NCBI GenBank assembly: GCA_963746155.1
Contig: CAVVAB010000012.1
Location: 1,119,418 to 1,183,417, forward strand
Reading direction: 5' to 3'
DNA from: AC-32 sp963746155
GTDB taxonomy: Bacteria; Actinomycetota; Thermoleophilia; Gaiellales; Gaiellaceae
Length of the DNA stretch: 64,000 nt
Under the pieces are notes generated by a model. That model searched no databases. It saw only the letters and a list, made by a program, of their open reading frames with translations, and was not told the origin of the DNA. Positions 1 through 8,373 of this stretch are shown piece after piece. Numbering within the stretch: position 1 is the stretch's first letter; every line of letters begins with the position of its first letter. The position numbers were made by a program, and so were the translations under genes.

Positions 1-98
1 TCGGCGACGGCGGCGACCGCGCCGATCACGACCACCCCCGCGCCGAGGACGATCGTGGTGGCGGCGAACGCGCCCGCCCGTGAGGGGGCGCCTGTCAT
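1..98 (-). CDS. N-terminal fragment of a membrane protein (runs off the window)
   Basis: The minus strand has an ATG at 96-98 followed by an open frame to the window edge (about 32 residues). A short polar start is followed by one long hydrophobic alanine/valine/isoleucine stretch typical of a first transmembrane helix or signal anchor. It lies 21 bases after the stop of a 27-residue membrane peptide on the same strand, so the two are probably co-transcribed. No family can be recognised from so short a piece, and the frame could also be chance. Confidence 0.4.
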   Translation of the reverse strand, partial: MTGAPSRAGAFAATTIVLGAGVVVIGAVAAVA

Positions 99-119
99 GA
101 GCTTCCTAGCCGGGCTCGC

Positions 120-203
120 CTAGTGCCACTTCGTACCGGCGCCTGCCGCCAGCACGAGCGCCGCCAGGAACGCGATTCGGTAGATCCACGTCATCCGCAG
201 CAT
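120..203 (-). CDS. 27-residue single-helix membrane peptide
   Basis: A short minus-strand frame starts at ATG 201-203 behind a strong AGGAGG ribosome site and ends with TAG at 120-122. The peptide has two basic residues near its start, then a hydrophobic helix rich in Ala/Leu/Val, then a short GTKWH tail, so it should be a single-pass membrane peptide. It sits just upstream of the truncated membrane protein at the window edge. The ribosome site is the main support. Size and layout recall small transporter accessory subunits, but I see no sequence match to a known one. Confidence 0.45.
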   Translation of the reverse strand: MLRMTWIYRIAFLAALVLAAGAGTKWH

Positions 204-263
204 TCGTTTTTCCTCCTTGGGAACGACCGCCCTCGGAGCTTCTGCAGAACGACCCCCTTGCGA

Positions 264-281
264 ATCCCCCCTGCGGGGGAT
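264..281 (-). terminator. Hairpin downstream of the HD-GYP-like gene
   Basis: ATCCCCC and GGGGGAT form a 7-bp stem with a 4-base loop, 22 bases past the stop of the minus-strand gene ending at 304. There is no T tract, so it is only a terminator-like structure. It could instead be part of the leader of the small peptide gene at 120-203. Confidence 0.3.
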
Positions 282-303
282 CAAGACGCATAGGCGTTAG
301 CCG

Positions 304-2190
304 CTAGCCGGTTGCAGCCGTCTTCGCGGGTTGCTCAGGCACTTCTGGCTGGGCGGCCAGCGCGAGCCCGATCGCATCGAGCGAGCCCGCGAGCGCGGTT
401 CGCACCGCGCGCTGAAGCGCATGCGGCGAGTGGAGGACGAGGAAGCCGGTGAGCGCGCTGTTCTCGCGCCTGAGCGGAAGCGCCACGTAGGCGCCGTCGC
501 CGCCGAGCTCGTGCCCGTGGGCGGTCAAGAGCTCGTCGTGAGCGTCAGCCTCGCGCAGGAGCCAGCTCATCAGCGCGCGCTCGTGGCGCGTCTCGCCGCG
601 GGAGACCTCGACGAAACCGCCGAGACCGTCCTCGCGCCAGCCGACGAGCGCGACCCAGTCTCCCTTCGTCGCCGACTCGAGCACGCCCGCGAGGTCCTCG
701 AACACGAGCGAGCGGTCGTCGGCGGCCAGCGCGGTGGCGAGCGCGCGGGCGAGCCGGTTCGCGCGGAGGCGCACCCAGGCGTGGAGGACGAGCCCCGCGC
801 ACGTCACGAACGCGCCGGCGGCGGCGAGCCAGGGCTCGTCGAGCCCGACCCCGGCCAGTCCGGCGACGAGCCCGCCCAGCGCGACGAGCTCCGGGCGCTC
901 GCGGAGGTCGCGCGTGCGGCGAATGTCGGGGATGCGGTAGGGCAGCGCCGCGCCGCGGAGCTGTTCCTGCTCCTCGTGCGTGAGCGCCGCATAGGGATCC
1001 TCGCCGCGCTGCTGGGCGACGAAGGCCTTGGCGACGGACGGATGGAACTGCGTTCCGATGTTGCGCTCGATCTCGGCGAGCGCCTCGTCCTTCGAGAGCC
1101 CCGGGCGGTACGGGCGGTCGCTGGTCATCGCGTCGAAGCTGTCGGCGACGACGAGGAAGTGGGCGGCGAGCGGCTGGTCGCCCGGCGGGATCGCGTAGTA
1201 CCCCTTGCCGTCGAAGCGCTCGCGGTGGTACTCGACCGCCCGCGCCTCGCTCGCGGAGACCTCGAAGCGGCGCAGGAGCCGCGCGGACAGCCGTGGCGCT
1301 CGCCAGACGGCGCCCCACTCGACGGGCGTCAGCTTTCCGGACTTGCCGAGCACGGCCGCGTCGACGGCGACCTTGCCGAGGTCGTGCAGGCGCGCGGCCA
1401 GACGCAGCCGGTCGATGTCGGAGTAGGGGAGCCCGAGCGCGCGGGCGAGCGAGTCGACGTGCCCGGCGACCCGCAGCGAGTGACGATAGGTGTACGGATC
1501 GCGCTCGTCGACGATGTTCGCGAACGTCTCGAGCGCGTGCAGCGTCTCCAGCCGCGAACGGCGCACGCGGGCGTGGGCTTCGTTGACCGCGAACGCGACC
1601 GGGATGACGACGACCGCGTCCCACGGGTGGCCGATGGCGCAGAGGGCGATGACCGCACCCAGACCGGCTTCGGCGGCGGCCGCAGGGAAGTCGGGCTGGA
1701 GAACCTCGAGGTCGCCGACGACCTGCAGCAGGCCGCGCGAGACGATCAGGTACGCGACCGCGAGCAGCGTCAGCGGCACGAGGTCGTCAGGGAACGAGAG
1801 CTCTCCGGGAGTTCCGCCGCCGAGGACGAACGCGTACCCGGCCGCCAGAGCCGCGAGGGCGAACGCCGAAGCCTGGAAGAGGGCCAGGCGCCACGGCCCG
1901 CGCACGAGCCGTGCCAGCAGCGCAGCCGCGCCCGCGACGAGCGCGCCGCGCCAGGGCCCGAGCACGATCACCGCAGCGATGTCCACTCCGGAGGCGACCC
2001 GGAACACGCCCGGGCCGACCGGCGCCCGCACACGCCCGCCCTCGGGCTCCTCCAGCAGCTCGGCCGCGAGCGCGGCAGCGCCGAGCAGCGCCAGGGCCGT
2101 CAGCGGCTTGCCGACGGCCGCGTAGGCGCCGGCCACGGCCACGCCGAGGCCGGCCGCGATGGTCGCGTAGGCGAGGACTGAGAGTCGCAC
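304..2190 (-). CDS. Membrane protein with degenerate HD-GYP domain
   Basis: About 628 residues from a GTG start at 2188-2190; the frame stays open upstream but only as the antisense of RNase J. The first 200 residues are hydrophobic with several predicted membrane helices. An HD-GYP-type phosphohydrolase domain follows, with HDLGK near residue 269, a YHRERFDGKGYY segment near 318 in place of the usual HHExxDGxGYP, and ADSFDAMTSDRPYR. Two more membrane helices and a GAF-like C-terminal domain come after. HD-GYP domains hydrolyse cyclic-di-GMP. Here the first His of the HHE motif and the GYP proline are replaced, so activity is doubtful and it may act as a sensor. It is divergent from RNase J. 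Confidence 0.8.
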   Translation of the reverse strand: MRLSVLAYATIAAGLGVAVAGAYAAVGKPLTALALLGAAALAAELLEEPEGGRVRAPVGPGVFRVASGVDIAAVIVLGPWRGALVAGAAALLARLVRGPWRLALFQASAFALAALAAGYAFVLGGGTPGELSFPDDLVPLTLLAVAYLIVSRGLLQVVGDLEVLQPDFPAAAAEAGLGAVIALCAIGHPWDAVVVIPVAFAVNEAHARVRRSRLETLHALETFANIVDERDPYTYRHSLRVAGHVDSLARALGLPYSDIDRLRLAARLHDLGKVAVDAAVLGKSGKLTPVEWGAVWRAPRLSARLLRRFEVSASEARAVEYHRERFDGKGYYAIPPGDQPLAAHFLVVADSFDAMTSDRPYRPGLSKDEALAEIERNIGTQFHPSVAKAFVAQQRGEDPYAALTHEEQEQLRGAALPYRIPDIRRTRDLRERPELVALGGLVAGLAGVGLDEPWLAAAGAFVTCAGLVLHAWVRLRANRLARALATALAADDRSLVFEDLAGVLESATKGDWVALVGWREDGLGGFVEVSRGETRHERALMSWLLREADAHDELLTAHGHELGGDGAYVALPLRRENSALTGFLVLHSPHALQRAVRTALAGSLDAIGLALAAQPEVPEQPAKTAATG

Positions 2191-2244
2191 GGACGATCTA
2201 TCGGATACGCCGTCCCCGTCGCTTAGCCTGCTCCCCGAACGATC

Positions 2245-2250
2245 TAGACT
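2245..2250 (+). promoter_or_regulatory. -10 element for leaderless rnj transcription
   Basis: TAGACT lies 6 bases before the ATG of RNase J, and there is no Shine-Dalgarno sequence between them. A transcript starting about 7 bases after the hexamer would begin at or next to the start codon. Confidence 0.45.
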
Positions 2251-2256
2251 GCTGCG

Positions 2257-3915
2257 ATGCCGGAAAGCACGCGGATCATCCCGCTCGGAGGCCTCGGCGA
2301 GGTCGGCAAGAACATGACGGTCGTCGAGGCGGGGGACGACGCCCTGGTGATCGACGCGGGGCTCGCGTTCCCGCGGGACGAGCACCTCGGCGTCGACCTG
2401 ATCCTCCCCGACTTCTCCTACCTCCGCGATCGGGAACGGCCGATTCGCGCGGTGCTGCTGACACACGCGCACGAGGACCACGTCGGCGGGCTTCCGTATC
2501 TCCTGCGCGAGTGCCGCGTGGAGGAGATCTGGGCGACGCGCCTGACGATGGGGTTGATCAAGTCGAAGCTCGACGAGCACGGCCTGCTCCGCGCGGCCGA
2601 GCTCAGGGAGGTCGATCCCGAAGCCGGGCCGGTCGAGATCGGACAGTGCACGGTGGAGTTCATCCGGGTCGCGCACTCGATCCCGGACGCGGTCGCGATC
2701 GTGCTCGACACCCCGGGCGGCCGCATCCTGCACACGGGCGACTACAAGCTCGACCACACGCCGGTCGACGGGCTTCGCACCGACGTCGGCCGCCTCGCCG
2801 AGACCGGCAACCGCGGTGTCGACCTCTTCCTGGGCGACTCGACGAACGCGGAGCGCCCGGGCGTGACCGGCTCGGAGCGGCTCGTCGGCGAGGCCTTCCA
2901 CCAGCTCATCCCGCCCCGCACTGGGCGGATCCTGGTGGCGTCGTTCGCCTCGAACATCCACCGCATGCAGCAGGCCGTGGACGTCGCCGTCGAGGTGGGA
3001 CGGAAGGTGTGCGTGGTCGGCCGCTCGATGCGCAAGAACGTGAACATCGCGCGCAACCTCGGCTACATGGAGGTTCCGGAGGACGCCTTGATCCGCCCGA
3101 ACCAGCTCGACGAGTACGCGCCAGGCGAGGTGCTGATCCTCTGCACCGGCAGCCAGGGCGAGCCGCTCTCGGCGCTCGTGCGGATCGCCTACAACGACCA
3201 CGCGGCCATTCGTGTCGAGGCCGGCGACACGGTGATCATCTCCGCCAAGCCCGTGCCCGGGAACGAGCTGCGCGTGCACGACGCGATCAACCAGCTCGCG
3301 CGCTCCGGCGCGGAGGTGCTCCACCAGGAGATCGCCCCGGTACACGTCTCCGGCCACGGTCATGCGGAGGAGCTGCGAACGATGCTCGGGCTCGTCCGCC
3401 CGCGGTGGGTCATGCCCGTCCACGGCGAGTTCCGCATGCTGGCCGCCCACGCGCGGCTCGCGGTCGAGGGCGGCATTCCCGAGGACCGGATCGTGCTCGC
3501 AGAGAACGGCTCGGTCGTCGAGCTGGACGAGAACGGGGCACGGATCGTCGACCACGTCGCCGCGGGCGTGACGTTCGTCGACGGGCTCGGAGTGGGCGAC
3601 GTCCAGGACGTCGCGCTGCGGGACAGGCGCCACCTCTCCGAGGACGGCGTGCTGATCGTGGTTGCGACCCTGACGAGCGCGAACGGCTCCGTCGCCGGCT
3701 CTCCCGAGCTGATCGCGCGTGGGTTCGCGGAGCCCGACGACCCGCTCCTCGAGGAGATGCGCCAGGAGGCCGAGCAGGTCCTCGCCGACCTTCTCGACCA
3801 GAACATGACCGAGATCAAGCTTCTCCAGGAACACCTGCACGACGGCCTCGGCCAGCTGATCTACGACCGGACAGGTCGACGGCCGATGATTCTTCCTGTA
3901 GTTGTGGAGGTATGA
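2257..3915 (+). CDS. rnj: Ribonuclease J
   Basis: A 552-residue metallo-beta-lactamase/beta-CASP ribonuclease that processes and degrades mRNA and trims rRNA by endonuclease and 5'-3' exonuclease activity. The zinc-binding HAHEDHVGG motif is near residues 70-78, with a further metal-site GDSTNAERPG near 190 and the beta-CASP SGHGHAEEL segment in the second half. Length is normal for the family. The start is the ATG at 2257 just after a TAGACT hexamer. It overlaps the next gene by four bases (ATGA), so translation is probably coupled. RNase Y is also encoded in this window at 17151. Confidence 0.95.
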   Translation: MPESTRIIPLGGLGEVGKNMTVVEAGDDALVIDAGLAFPRDEHLGVDLILPDFSYLRDRERPIRAVLLTHAHEDHVGGLPYLLRECRVEEIWATRLTMGLIKSKLDEHGLLRAAELREVDPEAGPVEIGQCTVEFIRVAHSIPDAVAIVLDTPGGRILHTGDYKLDHTPVDGLRTDVGRLAETGNRGVDLFLGDSTNAERPGVTGSERLVGEAFHQLIPPRTGRILVASFASNIHRMQQAVDVAVEVGRKVCVVGRSMRKNVNIARNLGYMEVPEDALIRPNQLDEYAPGEVLILCTGSQGEPLSALVRIAYNDHAAIRVEAGDTVIISAKPVPGNELRVHDAINQLARSGAEVLHQEIAPVHVSGHGHAEELRTMLGLVRPRWVMPVHGEFRMLAAHARLAVEGGIPEDRIVLAENGSVVELDENGARIVDHVAAGVTFVDGLGVGDVQDVALRDRRHLSEDGVLIVVATLTSANGSVAGSPELIARGFAEPDDPLLEEMRQEAEQVLADLLDQNMTEIKLLQEHLHDGLGQLIYDRTGRRPMILPVVVEV

Positions 3916-4466
3916 GCACTCTCAGGACGAGGAAGACGTGGGCCGACGTGCTCGTCGACAACGCGGGGGAGCAGGAGACCGCGACCAGGCTGATCAGGCA
4001 GCTCGGCGCCTGCGAGGTCGCGGCGCTCGCGTTCTGCCGCCTGCTCGAGCGCTGGGCCCGCGGCGACGCCGCCCCGTCGACCCCTGGAGGCCGCCAGGCC
4101 GCGCTGCGCAGGGCCGCCGAGCGGATCGAGACGGCGCTGGCGGGCCTCGAGCAGCCGCTCGGCCGCTACCTGCTCGAGCTCGAGCCCGAGCGCGCCGAGG
4201 GCCGTTCCTGGTACGGAGCTCCGGGCGCCGCCGAGCTGCTCGAGTGGGAGCCGGTGCTCGAGCGGGCCGGAGTCCACGTGTCCTCGATGCGCGTCACGCA
4301 GGCGTACCTCGAGCTCGCAGTCTTCCTGCGCGCGCTGGCCGGGCTTGGCGACGCGGCCCGGATCCGAACTGCTCCGGACCGCTCCGCGCTCTGGGCCGGG
4401 CTCTTCGACCTCCGTGAGAACCTCCTCGGCCGCGCGGTCGAGGATCTCCGCGCGATCGCCGCCTGA
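3912..4466 (+). CDS. Hypothetical protein coupled to RNase J
   Basis: A 184-residue soluble, mostly helical protein rich in Arg, Ala and Glu, with no recognisable catalytic motif and no signal peptide. Its ATG overlaps the stop of rnj (ATGA at 3912-3915), so the two are translationally coupled. I do not recognise the family. The tight link suggests a role near RNA turnover, but that is inference from position only. The GC-rich codon use matches its neighbours. Confidence 0.75.
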   Translation: MSTLRTRKTWADVLVDNAGEQETATRLIRQLGACEVAALAFCRLLERWARGDAAPSTPGGRQAALRRAAERIETALAGLEQPLGRYLLELEPERAEGRSWYGAPGAAELLEWEPVLERAGVHVSSMRVTQAYLELAVFLRALAGLGDAARIRTAPDRSALWAGLFDLRENLLGRAVEDLRAIAA

Positions 4467-4485
4467 CTCCGCCTGGGTCGCTCGT

Positions 4486-4491
4486 TAGGCT
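4486..4491 (+). promoter_or_regulatory. -10 element before the 4501 gene
   Basis: TAGGCT sits 9 bases before the ATG at 4501 with no Shine-Dalgarno sequence in between, as expected for a leaderless transcript. Confidence 0.4.
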
Positions 4492-4500
4492 AGAGGGCGA

Positions 4501-4890
4501 ATGCCGGTCTACCTGATCCCGGTCGTCATCCTGGTCGTTCTCATCGTCCTGCTCGTCGTGCTGAACGTCCTCGCGCGGGTCAAGGGCGGCCGCTACGTGC
4601 GCCCGATCGCGCGCGGGATGATGAAGGTGCCCTTCGTCGGCAACCAGCTGAAGAAGGCCTCGAAGGCGAGCCTCGAGCGGCAGAACCCGGAGCTCGCGAG
4701 CGCCGTGGCCAAGCTCGAGCGATCGGGCGCGACACGCGACCCGATGAAAGCCCAGCAGGCTCTCTCCCGCCTCACCGCGGCGGAGCGGCAAGCGTGGCTC
4801 GAGGCGGCCGGCGAGCAGGGAGCGACGCCGGAGCCGATGAACCGCGCCCAGCGGCGCGCGGCCGAGAAGCTCAAGAAACAACGCGGGTAG
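4501..4890 (+). CDS. Small membrane-anchored hypothetical protein
   Basis: A 129-residue protein with an N-terminal helix of about 22 very hydrophobic residues (4-26) followed by a basic cytoplasmic region that is helical and rich in Ala, Lys, Gln and Arg. It ends in a Lys/Arg-rich tail. It lies between the RNase J pair and ftsK. The architecture is a membrane anchor plus a charged helical domain. I do not recognise a family, and any function would be a guess. Confidence 0.65.
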   Translation: MPVYLIPVVILVVLIVLLVVLNVLARVKGGRYVRPIARGMMKVPFVGNQLKKASKASLERQNPELASAVAKLERSGATRDPMKAQQALSRLTAAERQAWLEAAGEQGATPEPMNRAQRRAAEKLKKQRG

Positions 4891-4896
4891 AGACGG

Positions 4897-4952
4897 CCAC
4901 GCCGGCAAAGCCGGCATAGCCTCTGGTCGGCATCGCAAGCGACGCCTTAGAG
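4897..4952 (+). repeat. Dispersed palindromic intergenic repeat, copy 1
   Basis: The gap after 4890 holds CGGCAAAGCCGGC (4903-4915, a hairpin with an AAA loop) and, 12 bases later, CGGCATCGCAAGCGACGCC (4928-4946). The same two blocks occur in inverted orientation at 34506-34548 with 11 bases between them. Both copies directly follow a plus-strand stop codon, like REP-type elements. Confidence 0.6.
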
Positions 4953-4986
4953 GTCTTACGTCAGGCCTGTCGAAGCAGGCCCGACG

Positions 4987-7173
4987 ATGGCGCGCCGTCG
5001 CAAGAGACGCACGCTCAAGCCGCGCATGCCGAAGCGTGTCAAGCGCAAGCGCGCGGGCAAGACGCGTGGACACCAGCATCCCGAGCTGATCGGGCTCGGG
5101 CTCGTCGCGTTGGGCGCGTTTCTCGCCGCGGTGCTCTGGATCGGTTGGAACGGGGGGTACGTGGGCGGCTGGATCGCAGACGCGCTGACGGCGATCGTCG
5201 GCGCGGCCGCACTGGCGTTGCCGGCCGCCCTCGTGATTCTCGGCCTGCTGATGGTGGCCAAGAGCGATCTCGTCGAGGTCCGCCCGTTCCGCACCGGGAT
5301 GGTGGTTCTCTCGGTCGGCCTCCTGATCACGCTCGGGAGCGAGAGCGGCGGCTACCTCGGGACGGCTCTCGGCGGCGGACTCGGCCTCGCGCTCGGCGGG
5401 ACGGGCGTGGCCATCGTCGGCGTGCTCGCGCTGCTCGCGGGCCTTCTTCTTCTCACCGGGGCCTCGATCGGCGCGATCCTGCGGCGCTCGACCACGCGCG
5501 TCATCGAATCGCGCGCCGAGCGGTCGCGCCGCCGCGCGGAGAGCGTGCCGCCGCTGCGCGTGATCGAGGGCTCGGCTCCGGACCTCGCACACAAGCCGCT
5601 GGCGCCGCCGATCGACGGCGAGAACGAGTTCCCCGACATCGTCGCCACGAACGAGCCGCCGCCTTTGCTCGTGGCCGAGCCCGAGTTCGAGAACGAGCCC
5701 GACCAGGAGAGCCTGTTCGACGTCACCGCAGAGCCCGCCCCCGACTACCGGCTTCCCGACCGCGATCTGCTGCGGGCCTCGCCGCCCGGAAGCGGCCCGA
5801 ACGCCGACCACGGCGCGCGCATTGCCGAGGCGCTGGTGCAGACGCTCGCCAACTTCGGCGTCGACGCGACGATGGTCGGCCAGATCTCGGGCCCGCGGGT
5901 GACCCGCTTCGAGCTGCAGCTCGCGCCCGGGACGAAGGTCTCGAAGGTCGCCGCGCTCAAGGACGACCTCTCGTACGCGCTCGCGACGACCGAGATCCGC
6001 ATCCTTGCGCCGATCCCCGGCAAGCAGGCGGTCGGCGTCGAGCTGCCCAATCCGAGCCCGAACCTCGTCACCCTCGGCGACATCTACGACGACCTTCCGC
6101 AGACCGCGAGCCCGCTCTCGGTCTGGCTCGGCAAGGACATCTCCGGCCAGGCCGTCTGGACCGATCTCGCTCGCATGCCGCACGTCCTGATCGCCGGGAC
6201 GACCGGATCGGGCAAGTCGGGCTGCATCAACACGATCCTGACCTCCGTGCTCCTGCGCGCCACCCCTGACGACGTGCGGATGATCCTGATCGACCCCAAG
6301 CGGATCGAGCTCGGCTACTACGAGTCGATCCCGCATCTCATGACGCCGGTCGTCTCGAGCCCGAAGGAGGCGGCGGCCGTGCTCCGGAACGTCGTCGCCG
6401 AGATGGAGCGCCGCTACGAGCGGCTGTCGGCGGTCCGTGCGCGGAGCCTCCCCGAGGCGAACCGGGCCTTCCGCTCGCGCGGCGAGCAACAGCTGCCGTT
6501 CCTGCTCGTCGTGATCGACGAGCTCGCCGACCTGATGATGATCTCGCCCCAGGACGTGGAGGACTGCGTCATCCGCCTGGCGCAGAAGAGCCGCGCGGTC
6601 GGCATCCACCTGGTGCTTGCCACGCAGCGGCCCTCGGTGGACGTCATCACCGGGATGATCAAGGCGAACGTCCCGAGCCGGATCGCGTTCGCGGTCTCCA
6701 GCCAGACCGACTCGCGCGTGATCCTCGATCAGGCCGGCGCCGAGAGCCTCCTGGGCCAGGGCGACATGCTCTTCAAGCCGCTCGGGACCTCGCGGCTGCA
6801 GCGGCTCCAGGGCGCGTACGTGAGCGAAGAGGAGATCGCGCTGGTCGTCGAGCAGTGCCGAGGCCAGCGCGAACAGGAGCTCGACGAGTCGCTCCTGGAA
6901 GCGCCCGAGCCGGCCGCGGCGGACGGAGACGGCGGCGACGAGGACTTCGACCCCGATGAGGACCCGCTGCTCGACAAGGCGATCGAGGTTGTCGTCCAGA
7001 CGCAAACGGCGTCCGTCTCGCTCCTGCAGCGGCGACTCCGGGTCGGCTACACGCGTGCCGGGCGCCTGATCGACATGCTCGAGCGCCGCGGGATCATCTC
7101 CGGCTACGAGGGCTCAAAGCCCCGTCGCGTGCTGGTCGGAGAGGCCGAACTGACCCGGGTTGAGGCTAACTAG
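4987..7173 (+). CDS. ftsK: FtsK/SpoIIIE DNA translocase
   Basis: A 728-residue septal DNA pump that moves chromosome ends through the closing division septum. A very basic N-terminus is followed by about four membrane helices (residues 35-160), an acidic linker, and then the RecA-like motor. The Walker A motif GTTGSGKSG is near residue 405 and the Walker B segment LLVVIDELADLM is in the 500s. The C-terminal winged-helix gamma domain, which reads the KOPS-type polarity sequence, spans roughly residues 655-720. The linker is shorter than in E. coli FtsK, as in SpoIIIE-type proteins. The ATG at 4987 is the first good start. Confidence 0.95.
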   Translation: MARRRKRRTLKPRMPKRVKRKRAGKTRGHQHPELIGLGLVALGAFLAAVLWIGWNGGYVGGWIADALTAIVGAAALALPAALVILGLLMVAKSDLVEVRPFRTGMVVLSVGLLITLGSESGGYLGTALGGGLGLALGGTGVAIVGVLALLAGLLLLTGASIGAILRRSTTRVIESRAERSRRRAESVPPLRVIEGSAPDLAHKPLAPPIDGENEFPDIVATNEPPPLLVAEPEFENEPDQESLFDVTAEPAPDYRLPDRDLLRASPPGSGPNADHGARIAEALVQTLANFGVDATMVGQISGPRVTRFELQLAPGTKVSKVAALKDDLSYALATTEIRILAPIPGKQAVGVELPNPSPNLVTLGDIYDDLPQTASPLSVWLGKDISGQAVWTDLARMPHVLIAGTTGSGKSGCINTILTSVLLRATPDDVRMILIDPKRIELGYYESIPHLMTPVVSSPKEAAAVLRNVVAEMERRYERLSAVRARSLPEANRAFRSRGEQQLPFLLVVIDELADLMMISPQDVEDCVIRLAQKSRAVGIHLVLATQRPSVDVITGMIKANVPSRIAFAVSSQTDSRVILDQAGAESLLGQGDMLFKPLGTSRLQRLQGAYVSEEEIALVVEQCRGQREQELDESLLEAPEPAAADGDGGDEDFDPDEDPLLDKAIEVVVQTQTASVSLLQRRLRVGYTRAGRLIDMLERRGIISGYEGSKPRRVLVGEAELTRVEAN

Positions 7174-7192
7174 GCGCAAGATCTCTCGTCTT

Positions 7193-7234
7193 ACCCCTTG
7201 CTGAGCACAGGGGTCGCGGAATAGCATTTCCGCG
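7193..7234 (+). promoter_or_regulatory. Two hairpins in the leader of the BMP transporter operon
   Basis: ACCCCT...AGGGGT with an inner TGC/GCA (7193-7214) forms a bulged stem. It is followed at once by a perfect 7-bp stem, CGCGGAA/TTCCGCG, with a 6-base loop (7215-7234). They lie between ftsK and the GTG of the binding-protein gene. The first may end ftsK transcripts, and the second is in the leader about 22 bases before the start. I do not recognise a riboswitch class. Confidence 0.35.
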
Positions 7235-7256
7235 CATTCAAAACGGGAGGGACGAA

Positions 7257-8321
7257 GTGAAACGAAGAACGTTGATGACGCTCGCGGCTGCAGCGCTCGT
7301 GGGCGTCCTCGCGGTGGCAATCGCCGCCGCGGCAGGCATGGGGCGGGCAGCGCCCGCCAAGAAGAGTGCAACGGTCAAGGTCGCCCTCGTGACCGACGTC
7401 GGCGGTCTGAACGACCACGGCTTTAACCACCTCGCATACACCGGTCTCCAGAAGGCGATCAAGAAGAAGCTGATCACCAAGGCGAACGGCCGCGTCTACA
7501 TCAGCCAGTCGGCCGCGGACCGCAAGCCGAACCTTCAGGCGGCCGCTCAGGCCGGCTACGGCCTCGTGATCGCGACCGGTGTCCTCTTTCAGTTCGGGCC
7601 GCTCGACGTCGCATCGGCGTTCCCGAACACGAAGTTCCTCGGAATCGACGTCGACCAGACTGGGCTCTCGGGGAATCCGACGAACGTTCGTGGCGTCCAG
7701 TTCCGCGAGCAGGAGGCCGGCTACCTCGTCGGCTACATCGCGGGGCTCTGGGTGAAACGCCACCCGAAGAAGGGCCACAACGTGGTCGGCGGCGTCGGCG
7801 CCAACAAGGTCCCGGCGATCACCCGCTTCCTGGCGGGCTACAGGGCAGGCGTACGGAAGGCCAACAAGAACGTCAAGGTCCTGATCGACTACGCGAACGA
7901 CCCGACCTTCAACGACCAGGCGAAGTGCCGGGAGACGACGCAAAATCACATCGACCAGGGCTCACGCGTCGAGTTCATGGCTGCTGGCGGTTGCGGTCTC
8001 GGTGGGTTGAAGCTGGCGAAGCAGAAGCACATCTGGGGAATCGGCGTTGACGCCGACCAGGGCTTCCTCGGCAAGCACATCCTGACCAGCGCCACGAAGC
8101 ACGTCGACCTCGCGGTCTACGAGGCCATCAAGGCCTTCAAGGCCAACCCCAGCGGATGGGCCGGCGGCTTCAACAAGAACTACAGCGTCAAGAACCACGG
8201 CGTCGGCTACGGCAAGCTGAGCAAGGCGCTCTCGCTGAGAGATAGGGCCTACATCACCCTGAAGGCCAACGCGATCGCCAAGCTGATCGCGAAGGGCAAG
8301 ATCAAGCCCCCGTCCTCCTAA
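7257..8321 (+). CDS. BMP-family ABC transporter substrate-binding protein
   Basis: A 354-residue periplasmic-type binding protein of the Bmp/Med family (PnrA-like), which usually binds purine nucleosides. It starts at a GTG behind GGGAGG and has a lysine/arginine N-terminus and a hydrophobic Ala-rich signal segment (residues 5-27). I see no lipobox cysteine, unlike most Gram-positive homologues. The KVALVTDVGGLNDHGFN segment is the family's ligand-pocket start (VTDxGGxxDxxFN). ATPase and two permease genes follow, giving a complete importer. A strong hairpin after the stop should favour higher levels of this subunit than of the others. Confidence 0.88.
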   Translation: MKRRTLMTLAAAALVGVLAVAIAAAAGMGRAAPAKKSATVKVALVTDVGGLNDHGFNHLAYTGLQKAIKKKLITKANGRVYISQSAADRKPNLQAAAQAGYGLVIATGVLFQFGPLDVASAFPNTKFLGIDVDQTGLSGNPTNVRGVQFREQEAGYLVGYIAGLWVKRHPKKGHNVVGGVGANKVPAITRFLAGYRAGVRKANKNVKVLIDYANDPTFNDQAKCRETTQNHIDQGSRVEFMAAGGCGLGGLKLAKQKHIWGIGVDADQGFLGKHILTSATKHVDLAVYEAIKAFKANPSGWAGGFNKNYSVKNHGVGYGKLSKALSLRDRAYITLKANAIAKLIAKGKIKPPSS

Positions 8322-8334
8322 ATAGCGAACGGTT

Positions 8335-8364
8335 CCTAGGGGGCGGGCCGCTCCGCCCCCTAGG
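8335..8364 (+). terminator. Intra-operon hairpin (attenuator-like) after the binding-protein gene
   Basis: A perfect 12-bp inverted repeat, CCTAGGGGGCGG / CCGCCCCCTAGG, with a 6-base loop lies between the binding-protein and ATPase genes. It has no T tract. Its 3' arm runs into the TAGGAT hexamer in front of the ATPase ATG. Such structures commonly stabilise or end the transcript of the abundant binding protein. Confidence 0.55.
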
Positions 8365-8366
8365 AT
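8361..8366 (+). promoter_or_regulatory. -10 element for a secondary leaderless start at the ATPase gene
   Basis: TAGGAT lies 7 bases before the ATG at 8374 without any Shine-Dalgarno sequence. It overlaps the 3' arm of the upstream hairpin, so read-through and local initiation could be mutually exclusive. Confidence 0.4.
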
Positions 8367-8373
8367 TACCGCG

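Noticed and set aside
106..291. 61-residue minus-strand frame with ATG at 289-291
   Set aside because: It lacks a ribosome site, overlaps the better-supported 27-residue peptide in another frame and has Gly/Arg-rich shadow composition.
2191..3840. Upstream extension of the HD-GYP-like frame to 1178 residues on the minus strand
   Set aside because: It is the antisense of RNase J, rich in Arg/Asp/Val shadow sequence; the membrane helices and HD domain begin only after the GTG at 2190.
4294..7005. 903-residue minus-strand open frame opposite ftsK
   Set aside because: Shadow frame of a GC-rich gene; low-complexity Arg/Asp/Leu composition and no domain, while ftsK on the other strand has full motifs.
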